A stretch of DNA of 64,000 bases from Pseudomonas koreensis (GCF_025447595.1 NZ_JAOEJU010000011.1:62001-126000); one strand, 5' to 3'. Counted from the stretch's first letter, positions 36,562 through 49,583 are shown. Made by a program: numbers and translations. The notes: generated from the letters alone by a model not told the origin.

Positions 36562-37686
36562 ATGGCTAAGCGTGACTATTACGAAGTGTTGGGTGTTGAG
36601 CGCGGCTCAAGCGAAGCAGACCTGAAAAAGGCCTATCGCCGTCTGGCGATGAAGCACCACCCGGACCGTAATCCCGATGACAAAGCGTCGGAAGAGCTGT
36701 TCAAAGAGGCCAACGAAGCCTACGAAGTGCTGTCCGATTCCAGCAAGCGTGCAGCGTACGACCAGTACGGTCATGCCGGCGTCGACCCTAGCATGGGTGG
36801 CGGCGGTGCAGGCTTCGGCGGTCAGAACTTCTCCGATATCTTCGGCGATGTCTTCAGTGACTTCTTCGGTGGCGGTCGCGGCGGTTCCCGTGGCGGCGCC
36901 CAGCGCGGCAGCGATTTGCGCTACACCCTGGAGTTGAATCTGGAAGAAGCGGTGCGCGGTACGACCGTGAATATCCGCGTTCCGACACTGGTCAATTGCA
37001 AGCCTTGCGATGGTTCGGGCGCTAAGAAGGGCTCGTCGCCTTCGACTTGCCCGACTTGCGGCGGCATCGGTCAGGTGCGCATGCAGCAAGGCTTCTTCTC
37101 GGTGCAGCAGACCTGCCCGCGCTGCCATGGTCAGGGCAAGATCATTTCCGATCCGTGCGATTCCTGCCACGGTGACGGTCGCGTTGAAGAATACAAAACC
37201 CTCTCCGTCAAAGTGCCGGCCGGTGTTGATACCGGTGACCGCATTCGTCTGTCCGGCGAAGGCGAAGCGGGTACTCAAGGTGGCCCGACCGGCGACCTGT
37301 ACGTGGTGATCAACGTTCGCGAACACGACATCTTCCAGCGTGACGGCAAGCACCTGTTCTGCGAAGTGCCGATCAGCTTCGTCGACGCGGCCCTGGGCGG
37401 CGAGCTGGAAATTCCGACCCTCGACGGTCGTGTCAAACTGAAGATTCCGGAAGGGACTCAGACCGGCAAGCAGTTCCGCGTACGCGGCAAAGGCGTTGCG
37501 CCAGTGCGTGGCGGTGGTGCGGGCGACCTGATGTGCCGTGTGGCCGTCGAGACGCCGGTCAATCTGAACCGTCGTCAGCGCGAATTGCTGGAAGAGTTCC
37601 GCAGCTCCCTGGCGGACGACAACAGTCACTCCCCGAAAACCACCGGTTGGTTCGACGGTGTGAAACGCTTCTTCGGCGATCTGTAA
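36562..37686 (+). CDS. dnaJ: Co-chaperone DnaJ
   Basis: 374 residues from the ATG at 36562. The J domain carries HPD at 33-35. A Gly/Phe-rich linker (GGGGAGFGGQNFSDIFGDVF) is followed by four zinc-binding CxxCxGxG repeats (CKPCDGSG, CPTCGGIG, CPRCHGQG, CDSCHGDG) and the C-terminal peptide-binding domain. It stimulates DnaK ATPase and delivers clients. It lies 10 bp ahead of dapB. Confidence 0.97.
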   Translation: MAKRDYYEVLGVERGSSEADLKKAYRRLAMKHHPDRNPDDKASEELFKEANEAYEVLSDSSKRAAYDQYGHAGVDPSMGGGGAGFGGQNFSDIFGDVFSDFFGGGRGGSRGGAQRGSDLRYTLELNLEEAVRGTTVNIRVPTLVNCKPCDGSGAKKGSSPSTCPTCGGIGQVRMQQGFFSVQQTCPRCHGQGKIISDPCDSCHGDGRVEEYKTLSVKVPAGVDTGDRIRLSGEGEAGTQGGPTGDLYVVINVREHDIFQRDGKHLFCEVPISFVDAALGGELEIPTLDGRVKLKIPEGTQTGKQFRVRGKGVAPVRGGGAGDLMCRVAVETPVNLNRRQRELLEEFRSSLADDNSHSPKTTGWFDGVKRFFGDL

Positions 37687-37695
37687 GGAGTCGGC

Positions 37696-38502
37696 ATGCG
37701 ACGTATAGCTGTGATGGGCGCTGCCGGGCGCATGGGCAAGATTCTGGTCGAGGCCGTGCAGCAGCGCGCGCCACTGACCTGTCTGACGGCCGCGATTGTC
37801 CGCCCTGGCAGTACGCTGATCGGTGTGGATGCCGGTGAGCTGGCTTCGCTCGGTCGAATCGGCGTGCCGCTGTCCGGAAATCTGGAGTCGGTGGCGGAAG
37901 AGTTTGATGTGTTGATCGACTTCACCCTGCCGGAAGTCATGCTGAAAAACCTGGCCTTCTGCCGCAAGGCCGGCAAGGCGATGGTGATCGGCACGACCGG
38001 GCTGGACGCTGCGCAGAAACAGTTGCTGGCCGAGGCGGGCAAGGATATTCCGATCGTGTTCGCCGCCAACTTCAGTGTCGGCGTCAACCTGTCGCTGAAG
38101 CTGCTCGACATGGCGGCACGGGTGTTGGCGGAAGACGCGGACATCGAAATCATCGAAGCCCATCACCGGCACAAGATCGATGCGCCGTCGGGTACGGCTC
38201 TGCGCATGGGTGAGGTGATTGCCAATGCGCTGGATCGTGATCTGCAAAAAGTCGCGGTCTATGGTCGTGAAGGCCACACCGGTGCCCGTGAGCGTGAAAC
38301 CATCGGTTTTGCCACTGTTCGTGGTGGTGATGTGGTGGGTGATCACACGGTGTTGTTCGCCTGCGAGGGCGAGCGACTGGAGATCACGCACAAGGCTTCA
38401 AGTCGCATGACGTTCGCCAAGGGCGCTGTACGTGCGGCGTTGTGGCTGGATGCTCGTGAGCCTGGTTTGTACGACATGCAGGACGTGCTCGACCTGCATT
38501 GA
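37696..38502 (+). CDS. dapB: 4-hydroxy-tetrahydrodipicolinate reductase
   Basis: 268 residues. NAD(P)-binding GAAGRMGK at the start; catalytic EAHHRHKIDAPSGTA in the second half, with His pair and Lys. It makes tetrahydrodipicolinate for lysine and peptidoglycan. AAGGAG precedes the ATG, directly after dnaJ, so it may be partly read from the heat-shock transcript. It is followed by the carAB leader. Confidence 0.97.
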   Translation: MRRIAVMGAAGRMGKILVEAVQQRAPLTCLTAAIVRPGSTLIGVDAGELASLGRIGVPLSGNLESVAEEFDVLIDFTLPEVMLKNLAFCRKAGKAMVIGTTGLDAAQKQLLAEAGKDIPIVFAANFSVGVNLSLKLLDMAARVLAEDADIEIIEAHHRHKIDAPSGTALRMGEVIANALDRDLQKVAVYGREGHTGARERETIGFATVRGGDVVGDHTVLFACEGERLEITHKASSRMTFAKGAVRAALWLDAREPGLYDMQDVLDLH

Positions 38503-38675
38503 GATGTTCTGAAACCGGCGCAAACGCCCTGTTTGTGCCGGTTTTGCTCCGCCGAGCGACGCCCTGTCGCATTCTCCGGCCTTTCAGGCTCATTGGCGGT
38601 AGACCAAAAAACCCTTTTTCTGTAAGCTACAGCTTTAGTGTGTCCACTAAAAGCGCGCAGAATAATTCAGTGAAG

Positions 38676-38713
38676 AAGCGGGGTGACGTGTCCATACGTC
38701 ACTCCGCTTTTTT
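38676..38713 (+). terminator. Strong hairpin plus U-tract in the carA leader
   Basis: A 14-bp stem (38676-38689 with 38695-38708, one G-U) is followed by TTTTTT, 46 bp before the carA start. It can end dapB transcription, or act as an attenuator if carAB transcription begins upstream of it. Confidence 0.8.
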
Positions 38714-38758
38714 ACAACCTGCGATTGCCCTTTCATGCGTTATTTACGGGAGGTCTTC

Positions 38759-39895
38759 TTGACTAAGCCAGCCATACTCGCCCTTGCTGATGGCAGCATT
38801 TTTCGCGGCGAAGCCATTGGAGCCGACGGTCAGACCGTTGGTGAGGTGGTGTTCAACACCGCAATGACCGGCTATCAGGAAATCCTTACCGATCCTTCCT
38901 ACGCCCAACAGATCGTTACCCTGACTTACCCGCACATCGGCAACACCGGCACCACGCCGGAAGACGCCGAGTCCGATCGCGTCTGGTCCGCTGGCCTGGT
39001 TATCCGTGACCTGCCGCTGGTAGCGAGCAACTGGCGTAACACGATGTCCCTGTCCGACTACCTGAAAGCCAACAATGTTGTGGCGATCGCCGGTATCGAC
39101 ACCCGCCGCCTGACCCGCATCCTGCGTGAAAAAGGCGCACAGAACGGCTGCATCATGGCCGGCGACAACATCTCCGAAGGAGCGGCCATCGCCGCGGCGC
39201 AAGGCTTCCCGGGCCTGAAGGGCATGGATCTGGCGAAAGTCGTCAGCACCAAGACCCAATACGAATGGCGCTCCACTGTCTGGGATCTGAAAACCGACAG
39301 TCACGCGACCATCGAAGCCTCCGAGCTGCCTTATCACGTGGTTGCCTACGACTACGGCGTCAAGGTCAACATCCTGCGCATGCTGGTCGAGCGCGGCTGC
39401 CGCGTCACTGTCGTTCCAGCGCAAACTCCGGCTGCCGACGTACTGGCTCTGAAACCGGACGGCGTGTTCCTGTCCAACGGTCCTGGTGATCCGGAGCCTT
39501 GCGACTACGCGATCAAGGCGATCAAGGAAGTGCTGGAAACCGAAATTCCGGTCTTCGGCATTTGCCTCGGTCATCAGCTGCTGGCTCTGGCCTCCGGCGC
39601 CAAGACCCTGAAAATGGGCCACGGCCACCACGGTGCCAACCACCCGGTCCAGGATCTGGACACGGGCGTCGTGATGATCACCAGCCAGAACCACGGTTTC
39701 GCGGTTGACGAAGAGACCCTGCCAGCCAACGTCCGCGCGATCCACAAATCGCTGTTCGACGGCACCCTGCAAGGTATCGAGCGCACCGACAAGAGCGCGT
39801 TCAGCTTCCAGGGTCACCCTGAAGCGAGCCCGGGCCCGAACGATGTGGCCCCTCTGTTTGACCGCTTCATCAACGAGATGGCCAAGCGACGCTAA
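38759..39895 (+). CDS. carA: Carbamoyl-phosphate synthase small subunit (TTG start)
   Basis: 378 residues if translation starts at the TTG at 38759 (LTKPAILALADGSIFRGEAI), which has GGGAGG about seven bases upstream and gives the usual length; the ATG at 38735 lacks this. The N-terminal CPSase domain is followed by the glutamine amidotransferase with SNGPGDPEPCDY, nucleophile in FGICLGHQLLAL and His/Glu in GHPEASPGP. It supplies ammonia to CarB for pyrimidine and arginine synthesis. carB follows after 126 bp. Confidence 0.95.
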   Translation: MTKPAILALADGSIFRGEAIGADGQTVGEVVFNTAMTGYQEILTDPSYAQQIVTLTYPHIGNTGTTPEDAESDRVWSAGLVIRDLPLVASNWRNTMSLSDYLKANNVVAIAGIDTRRLTRILREKGAQNGCIMAGDNISEGAAIAAAQGFPGLKGMDLAKVVSTKTQYEWRSTVWDLKTDSHATIEASELPYHVVAYDYGVKVNILRMLVERGCRVTVVPAQTPAADVLALKPDGVFLSNGPGDPEPCDYAIKAIKEVLETEIPVFGICLGHQLLALASGAKTLKMGHGHHGANHPVQDLDTGVVMITSQNHGFAVDEETLPANVRAIHKSLFDGTLQGIERTDKSAFSFQGHPEASPGPNDVAPLFDRFINEMAKRR

Positions 39896-40021
39896 GCGCT
39901 CGCCTTGAGACTGTAGCGAGAAGCCCCTCGAGGGCGGCCCCGGAACCGGCGGCCCCCTCGGGACTTCAGAAATCGATCAAGACGGCTTGCCGACTGACCT
40001 GCGGATTTGAGTGACAAACCC

Positions 40022-43239
<3,218 letters not shown>

Positions 43240-43243
<4 letters not shown>

Positions 43244-43716
43244 ATAAATACCCAATGACCGTCCAGGGCTCCAAGGCCCTGGAAGAAGAGCATGCTCACC
43301 TGACCAAGGTCGTTCGTCCGAAGCTCAGCCAGGACATCGGTACGGCCCGCGAGTTGGGTGACTTGAAAGAAAACGCTGAATACCATGCCGCGCGCGAACA
43401 GCAAGGCATGGTCGAGGCGCGGATCCGTGATATCGAAGGTCGCCTGCAGAACGCGGTGATCATCGACGTGACGACCATTCCGCACACCGGCAAAGTGATT
43501 TTCGGCACTACCGTCGAAATCGCCAACGTCGAGACTGATGAAAGCGTGACTTACCAGATCGTGGGTGAGGATGAGGCGGACATCAAACTCGGCAAGATTT
43601 CGGTCGGCTCACCGATCGCTCGCGCCTTGATCGCCAAGGAAGAGGGCGATACGGTCGTCGTGAAAACGCCAGGTGGCGATATCGAGTACGAGATTGTCGA
43701 AGTCAAACACATCTGA
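43240..43716 (+). CDS. greA: Transcript cleavage factor GreA
   Basis: 158 residues. N-terminal antiparallel coiled coil (MTVQGSKALEEEHAHLTKVVRPKLSQDIGTARELGDLKENAEYHAAREQQG), whose acidic tip enters the RNA polymerase secondary channel, and a C-terminal FKBP-like domain (GDTVVVKTPGGDIEYEIVEVKH). It is translationally coupled to carB through ATGA. Confidence 0.97.
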
Positions 43717-44143
43717 CGCGATACTCCGGGCGCCCTCCATTGAGGCCATCCTTTGGCAGCTGTCCCAGGTTTTCTGGGTCGGCGGCCTTTGGGTGTTTCA
43801 CGTCGGCCTGGTGCCGGCGCTGAAAGTCAGCGGGTTGGCACCGCTGCTGGTTGAGGATATCTCTGTGCAGATCGATCGCTGGCTGATCGGTGTTGCGGCG
43901 CTGGGGGTGTTGACACAGCTGGTGGTGCTGGCGAGGGTTGCCGGTATCTCGGCATGGTGGCGGGCGTTCAGTGGTCAGATACTGCTGGTCGGCTTGGCCG
44001 CCTGCTTTGGCTATTACACGTTGCGATACGGGATGTCTGTCGGCGAGCGTTGGCAGATGTTCTGTTTCGTGGTGCTGGGGATCAGCGGAATCGTGCTGGT
44101 GGCACAATCCGTGCCGGTCAGGGTGCGAGAATCGCACCGCTGA
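43673..44143 (+). CDS. DUF4149-like membrane protein (start uncertain)
   Basis: Up to 156 codons with four hydrophobic segments: ILWQLSQVFWVGGLWVFHVGLV, WLIGVAALGVLTQLVVLARV, ILLVGLAACFGYYTL and MFCFVVLGISGIVLVAQSV. It occupies the slot of the conserved membrane protein between greA and yhbY in Pseudomonas. The only in-frame ATG (43673) overlaps greA by 44 bp. The body starts near 43739, where an ATT stands in place of a usual start. It may use a rare start or be coupled to greA. Function unknown. Confidence 0.65.
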   Translation: MAISSTRLSKSNTSDAILRAPSIEAILWQLSQVFWVGGLWVFHVGLVPALKVSGLAPLLVEDISVQIDRWLIGVAALGVLTQLVVLARVAGISAWWRAFSGQILLVGLAACFGYYTLRYGMSVGERWQMFCFVVLGISGIVLVAQSVPVRVRESHR

Positions 44144-44154
44144 CCGGATCACCG

Positions 44155-44463
44155 TTATTTGTAACGGTGGATGTTCGACAATTGCTTGTTTGGCTGCGGG
44201 TTCTTGCGATAAAGCAGAACCATCTTGCCGATGACTTGCACTTGTTCGGCCCGGCCAGCCTTGGCCAGCTCTTCCATGACGGCACGACGATCATCGCGAT
44301 CTTCGAGCTTGACCTGCACCTTGATCAGCTCATGATCGGTCAGTGCGCGTTCCAGTTCGGCGAGAACTCCTTCGGTCAGGCCATTGCCTGCCACCATCAG
44401 GACCGGTTTCAGGTCGTGACCAATGGATTTGTACTGTTTCTTCTGCTCGTTATTGAGCGGCAT
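44155..44463 (-). CDS. yhbY: YhbY-type CRM-domain RNA-binding protein
   Basis: 102 residues: MPLNNEQKKQYKSIGHDLKP, VLMVAGNGLTEGVLAELERALTDHELIKVQVKLEDRDDRRA and IGKMVLLYRKNP. This is the CRM fold with the GxxG-like loop; the protein associates with pre-50S ribosomal particles. It is convergent with the preceding membrane protein gene and divergent from rlmE. Confidence 0.94.
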   Translation of the reverse strand: MPLNNEQKKQYKSIGHDLKPVLMVAGNGLTEGVLAELERALTDHELIKVQVKLEDRDDRRAVMEELAKAGRAEQVQVIGKMVLLYRKNPQPNKQLSNIHRYK

Positions 44464-44564
44464 AATCTGACCCTTTCGTCTGGATTCTGTAAAATGGCGG
44501 CCATTTTACCCGAGGGCTCGTGGATCCGCCCAATTAATCACGACCCTAATCAACGAGGTGCCCA

Positions 44565-45194
44565 ATGGCGCGTTCCAAGACAAGCCTTGGTTGGCTGAAA
44601 AGACATGTCAATGACCCCTATGTGAAGCAGGCGCAAAAGGACGGTTACCGTTCGCGTGCGAGTTACAAGCTTCTCGAGGTCCAGGAAAAATACAAGCTGA
44701 TCCGTGCGGGTATGAGCGTCGTCGACCTGGGCGCAGCGCCCGGCGGCTGGTCTCAGGTCACCAGCCGGCTGATCGGTGGTCAGGGCCGTCTGATCGCATC
44801 GGACATCCTGGAAATGGACAGCATTCCGGACGTGACCTTCATTCAGGGGGACTTTACCCAGGACGAAGTGCTTGCTCAGATTCTCGAGGCTGTGGGTAAT
44901 TCGCAGGTAGACCTTGTGATTTCCGATATGGCCCCCAATATGAGTGGTACGCCTGAAGTGGACATGCCCAAAGCCATGTTTCTTTGCGAGCTGGCGCTTG
45001 ATCTGGCGGAGCGGATACTCAAGCCGGGCGGTAATTTCCTGATCAAGATTTTTCAGGGCGAAGGGTTCGATACTTACCTGAAGGACGCTCGCAAGAAGTT
45101 CGACAAGATCCAGATGATCAAGCCGGACTCTTCTCGTGGCAGCTCTCGTGAGCAATACATGCTGGCTTGGGGCTACCGCGGGCGTAGTGAGTAA
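44565..45194 (+). CDS. rlmE: 23S rRNA 2'-O-methyltransferase RlmE
   Basis: 209 residues. Rossmann fold with SAM motif VVDLGAAPGGWSQV, SDMAPNMSGTPEVD, and catalytic K-D-K-E residues including the lysine near KAGGNFLIK-like KPGGNFLIKIFQGEGFD. It methylates U2552 of 23S rRNA (E. coli numbering) late in 50S assembly. It is known as a heat-shock gene beside ftsH in E. coli; the same order is kept here. Confidence 0.96.
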   Translation: MARSKTSLGWLKRHVNDPYVKQAQKDGYRSRASYKLLEVQEKYKLIRAGMSVVDLGAAPGGWSQVTSRLIGGQGRLIASDILEMDSIPDVTFIQGDFTQDEVLAQILEAVGNSQVDLVISDMAPNMSGTPEVDMPKAMFLCELALDLAERILKPGGNFLIKIFQGEGFDTYLKDARKKFDKIQMIKPDSSRGSSREQYMLAWGYRGRSE

Positions 45195-45387
45195 AACGAG
45201 GTTTTTTGGCGGGGTGATAGGTTTTTCGTATTTCGCCCCGGGTGCATAAGCGAATATTGTGTAGAAAGTGTTTCACAAAGGGTTACAGACGGCGCCTGCC
45301 AGAGCTGTAGGTAATGTAGTAAGTTAGGCCGGTGAATATCATGCGAAGCGCGCGCCAGTAGCGGAGCTTGCTTCAGAGGGTAGTTAA

Positions 45388-47304
45388 TTGAACGATATGG
45401 CAAAGAATCTGATCCTGTGGTTGATCATCGCGGCTGTCCTGGTGACGGTGATGAACAACTTCTCCAGCCCTAACGAGCCGCAGACCCTCAACTATTCCGA
45501 CTTCATCCAGCAGGTCAAGGATGGCAAGGTCGAGCGCGTGGCCGTTGACGGCTATGTGATTACCGGCAAGCGCAATGATGGCGACAGCTTCAAGACCATT
45601 CGTCCGGCAATTCAGGACAATGGTCTGATCGGCGATCTGGTTGACAACCACGTTGTGGTCGAAGGCAAGCAGCCCGAGCAGCAAAGCATCTGGACCCAGC
45701 TTCTGGTGGCCAGCTTCCCGATCCTCGTGATCATCGCGGTGTTCATGTTCTTCATGCGCCAGATGCAGGGCGGCGCGGGCGGCAAAGGCGGACCGATGAG
45801 CTTTGGCAAGAGCAAGGCGCGTCTGCTGTCCGAAGATCAGGTGAAAACCACCCTGGCTGACGTTGCCGGTTGCGACGAAGCCAAGGAAGAAGTTGGCGAG
45901 CTGGTCGAGTTCCTCCGTGATCCGGGCAAGTTCCAGCGCCTGGGTGGTCGCATTCCTCGTGGCGTGCTGATGGTCGGTCCTCCGGGTACCGGTAAAACCT
46001 TGCTGGCCAAAGCGATTGCCGGCGAAGCAAAAGTGCCGTTCTTCACCATTTCCGGTTCCGACTTCGTCGAAATGTTCGTCGGTGTCGGTGCCAGCCGCGT
46101 TCGCGACATGTTCGAACAGGCCAAGAAACACGCTCCATGCATTATTTTCATCGACGAAATCGACGCCGTTGGTCGCCATCGTGGCGCCGGCATGGGTGGC
46201 GGTCACGACGAGCGCGAACAGACTCTCAACCAGTTGCTGGTCGAGATGGACGGTTTCGAAATGAACGACGGCATCATTGTCATCGCCGCGACCAACCGTC
46301 CTGACGTGTTGGACCCTGCATTGCTGCGTCCTGGTCGTTTCGACCGTCAGGTGGTGGTCGGCTTGCCGGACATCCGTGGTCGCGAACAGATCCTCAAGGT
46401 TCACATGCGTAAAGTGCCAATGGGTGACGACGTTGCTCCGGCCGTTATCGCACGTGGTACTCCGGGCTTCTCCGGTGCGGATCTGGCGAACCTGGTCAAC
46501 GAGGCTTCGCTTTTCGCAGCCCGTGCCGGCAAGCGCATTGTCGAGATGAAGGAATTCGAACTGGCCAAAGACAAGATCATGATGGGCGCCGAGCGCAAAT
46601 CCATGGTCATGTCCGAGAAAGAAAAGCAGAACACCGCTTATCACGAAGCAGGTCACGCCATTGTTGGTCGCGTTGTGCCTGAGCATGATCCGGTCTACAA
46701 GGTATCGATCATCCCGCGCGGTCGTGCGTTGGGTGTGACCATGTTCCTGCCGGAAGAGGATCGCTACAGCCTGTCCAAACGTGCGCTGATCAGTCAGATC
46801 TGCTCGCTGTACGGCGGCCGTATCGCTGAAGAAATGACTTTGGGCTTTGATGGTGTGACCACTGGCGCTTCCAACGACATCATGCGAGCGAGTCAGATTG
46901 CGCGGAACATGGTGACCAAGTGGGGCCTTTCGGAAAAGCTGGGTCCTCTGATGTACGCGGAAGAAGAGGGTGAAGTATTCCTCGGTCGCGGTGGTGGCGG
47001 TCAGAACGCAAGCTTCTCCGGTGAGACGGCCAAGCTGATCGATTCTGAAGTGCGCAGCATCATCGATCAGTGCTACGGCACGGCCAAGCAGATCCTCACG
47101 GACAACCGCGACAAGCTTGATGCGATGGCGGACGCTCTGATGAAGTACGAGACGATCGATGCCGAGCAGATCGACGACATCATGGCTGGTCGAACACCTC
47201 GCGAACCTCGCGACTGGTCGGGTGGTACCGGTACTGGCACGCCTCCTGTCATTCAGGGCGAGCGTCCGGAAACACCGATTGGCGGCCCGGCTGCCGACGT
47301 TTAA
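45388..47304 (+). CDS. ftsH: Membrane ATP-dependent zinc metalloprotease FtsH
   Basis: 638 residues from a TTG at 45388, which has AGAGGG suitably upstream; the ATG at 45397 (MAKNLILWLI) is the alternative and sits too far from that site. Two membrane segments (residues ~5-25 and ~103-122) flank a periplasmic domain. The AAA module has GPPGTGKTLLAKA and IIFIDEIDAVGRHRG with a second-region arginine cluster; the zinc site is HEAGH. It degrades RpoH, LpxC and membrane proteins. The C-terminal tail is Pro/Gly-rich. Confidence 0.97.
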   Translation: MNDMAKNLILWLIIAAVLVTVMNNFSSPNEPQTLNYSDFIQQVKDGKVERVAVDGYVITGKRNDGDSFKTIRPAIQDNGLIGDLVDNHVVVEGKQPEQQSIWTQLLVASFPILVIIAVFMFFMRQMQGGAGGKGGPMSFGKSKARLLSEDQVKTTLADVAGCDEAKEEVGELVEFLRDPGKFQRLGGRIPRGVLMVGPPGTGKTLLAKAIAGEAKVPFFTISGSDFVEMFVGVGASRVRDMFEQAKKHAPCIIFIDEIDAVGRHRGAGMGGGHDEREQTLNQLLVEMDGFEMNDGIIVIAATNRPDVLDPALLRPGRFDRQVVVGLPDIRGREQILKVHMRKVPMGDDVAPAVIARGTPGFSGADLANLVNEASLFAARAGKRIVEMKEFELAKDKIMMGAERKSMVMSEKEKQNTAYHEAGHAIVGRVVPEHDPVYKVSIIPRGRALGVTMFLPEEDRYSLSKRALISQICSLYGGRIAEEMTLGFDGVTTGASNDIMRASQIARNMVTKWGLSEKLGPLMYAEEEGEVFLGRGGGGQNASFSGETAKLIDSEVRSIIDQCYGTAKQILTDNRDKLDAMADALMKYETIDAEQIDDIMAGRTPREPRDWSGGTGTGTPPVIQGERPETPIGGPAADV

Positions 47305-47312
47305 GGTTTGAA

Positions 47313-48164
47313 ATGACTTCTGTACAGTCCCTGACCCGGTTGCCTTGCGGCAACCGGGTTCTTGATTTGGCCCGGACGCATGTCATGGGCATTCTCAATG
47401 TCACTCCCGATTCTTTTTCCGACGGTGGCCGATACAGCCAGCTCGATGCGGCCTTGCGCCATGCCGAAGCCATGGTTGCGGCGGGTGCAACGCTGATCGA
47501 TGTTGGCGGCGAGTCGACCCGGCCGGGTGCGCGGGCAGTTTCTCCCTTGGAGGAGCTGGAGCGTGTCGCTCCTGTCGTGGAGCTGATCAATCGTGAGCTG
47601 GACGTGGTCATATCCGTCGATACGTCCACTCCGGCGGTCATGCGCGAAACGGCGCGGTTGGGCGCTGGCTTGATCAACGACGTTCGTTCGCTACGGCGGG
47701 ATGGCGCGTTGGATGCTGCTGCTGCCACGGGATTGCCCGTGTGCCTGATGCATATGCTCGGTGAACCTGGCGATATGCAGGACTATCCGCGTTATCAGGA
47801 TGTCACCCGGGAAGTGGGCGAATTTCTCGCCGAGCGCATGACTCAGTGTGAGTTGGCAGGTATTCCGGCCGAGCGGATCATTCTCGATCCGGGCTTCGGC
47901 TTCGCCAAAACCCTGCAGCACAATCTAAGCTTGTTCAAGCATATGGAAGCCTTGCATGCATTGGGGCGGCCGCTGTTGGTGGGCGTTTCGCGCAAAAGCA
48001 TGATCGGACATGCATTGAATCGCCCTGTGGGTGAGCGTCTATATGGTGGTTTGGCACTGGCTGCACTGGCATCGGTGAAAGGTGCGCGTATATTGCGCGT
48101 CCATGATGTGGCGGAAACGGTGGACGTGGTGCGAATGCTCGCGGCCGTGGAATCAGCCGAATAA
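47313..48164 (+). CDS. folP: Dihydropteroate synthase
   Basis: 283 residues with GILNVTPDSFSDGG, DVGGESTRPGA, the DPGFGFAKTLQHNLSLFKH loop and SRKSMIG, all family signatures. It joins pterin pyrophosphate and p-aminobenzoate for folate and is the sulphonamide target. It lies 8 bp after ftsH and 16 bp before glmM, an operon arrangement. Confidence 0.97.
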   Translation: MTSVQSLTRLPCGNRVLDLARTHVMGILNVTPDSFSDGGRYSQLDAALRHAEAMVAAGATLIDVGGESTRPGARAVSPLEELERVAPVVELINRELDVVISVDTSTPAVMRETARLGAGLINDVRSLRRDGALDAAAATGLPVCLMHMLGEPGDMQDYPRYQDVTREVGEFLAERMTQCELAGIPAERIILDPGFGFAKTLQHNLSLFKHMEALHALGRPLLVGVSRKSMIGHALNRPVGERLYGGLALAALASVKGARILRVHDVAETVDVVRMLAAVESAE

Positions 48165-48180
48165 GAATGATGGAGCACTT

Positions 48181-49518
48181 ATGAGCAAGAAATATTTTGG
48201 TACTGACGGCATTCGTGGTCGCGTCGGGGAATATCCGATTACTCCTGACTTCATGCTCAAGCTCGGCTGGGCTGCCGGTATGGCCTTTCGCAAGATGGGT
48301 GCCTGCAAGGTGCTGGTCGGCAAGGACACGCGGATTTCCGGCTACATGTTCGAATCGGCCCTTGAGGCTGGCCTGACATCCGCAGGTGCCGATGTGATGC
48401 TGCTGGGCCCGATGCCGACTCCGGCAATTGCCTATTTGTCGCGTACATTCCAGGCTGAGGCCGGAATCGTGATCAGTGCTTCGCACAATCCGCATGACGA
48501 TAACGGCATCAAGTTTTTCTCCGGCAAGGGCACCAAGCTGCCTGATGAGCTGGAGCTGATGATTGAGGAATTGCTCGATACGCCGATGACCGTTGTCGAG
48601 TCGAGCAAGATCGGCAAGGTGTCGCGCATCAATGATGCGTCCGGTCGCTATATCGAGTTCTGCAAGAGCTCCGTGCCGACCGGCACCAGTTTCTCCGGTC
48701 TGAAGATTGTTATCGACTGCGCACACGGTGCCACTTATAAAGTTGCGCCGAGTGTTTTCCGTGAGCTGGGTGCTGAGGTCGTCGTTCTGTCGGCTCAGCC
48801 TAACGGTCTGAACATCAATGACAACTGTGGCTCCACGCACATGGGGCAATTGCAGGCGGCGGTGTTGTCCGAACATGCGGATCTGGGTATCGCCTTCGAT
48901 GGCGATGGTGACCGGGTGCTGATGGTCGACCACACCGGTGCGATTGTTGATGGTGACGAGCTGCTGTACATCATTGCGCGTGATCTGCATGATCGCGACA
49001 AGTTGCAGGGTGGTGTGGTCGGTACCTTGATGAGTAACCTGGGGCTTGAGCTTGCGCTCGCGGATCTGGGTATTCCTTTTGTGCGCGCCAATGTCGGTGA
49101 CCGCTATGTGATCGCCGAACTGCTGGAGCGTAACTGGCTGGTGGGTGGCGAGAATTCGGGGCATGTCGTGTGCTTCAATCACACCACCACGGGTGACGCG
49201 ATCATCGCGGCTTTGCAGGTGCTGATGGCGCTGAAGACGCGTAACGAGGGGCTTGCTCAAACTCGCCAGGCGTTGCGCAAGTGTCCGCAGGTGCTGATAA
49301 ACGTGCGATTCGGTGGGGGCGATAGTCCGCTGGAACACCCGGCTGTCAAGGAAGCGAGTGCTCGCGTAACGCAGGCGATGGCGGGGCGGGGGCGTGTGCT
49401 TCTGCGCAAGTCCGGAACAGAGCCTCTGGTGCGTGTGATGGTCGAAGGTGAGGACGAAACGCAGGTTCGTGGCTATGCCGAAGAACTGGCAAAACTGGTA
49501 ACTGAAGTTTCTGCCTGA
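48181..49518 (+). CDS. glmM: Phosphoglucosamine mutase
   Basis: 445 residues from the ATG at 48181 (MSKKYFGTDGIRGRVGEYPI). The active serine loop is ISASHNPHDDNGIKFF; the metal loop is AFDGDGDRVLMVD; the phosphate loop is RKSGTEPLVRVM. It converts glucosamine-6-P to glucosamine-1-P for peptidoglycan and LPS. Confidence 0.97.
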   Translation: MSKKYFGTDGIRGRVGEYPITPDFMLKLGWAAGMAFRKMGACKVLVGKDTRISGYMFESALEAGLTSAGADVMLLGPMPTPAIAYLSRTFQAEAGIVISASHNPHDDNGIKFFSGKGTKLPDELELMIEELLDTPMTVVESSKIGKVSRINDASGRYIEFCKSSVPTGTSFSGLKIVIDCAHGATYKVAPSVFRELGAEVVVLSAQPNGLNINDNCGSTHMGQLQAAVLSEHADLGIAFDGDGDRVLMVDHTGAIVDGDELLYIIARDLHDRDKLQGGVVGTLMSNLGLELALADLGIPFVRANVGDRYVIAELLERNWLVGGENSGHVVCFNHTTTGDAIIAALQVLMALKTRNEGLAQTRQALRKCPQVLINVRFGGGDSPLEHPAVKEASARVTQAMAGRGRVLLRKSGTEPLVRVMVEGEDETQVRGYAEELAKLVTEVSA

Positions 49519-49583
49519 TTCGGCTTGCCAGCCATGATTGTGTTGGGTAACATCTGCGCCCACTTTGACCGACGAGGTACAGC

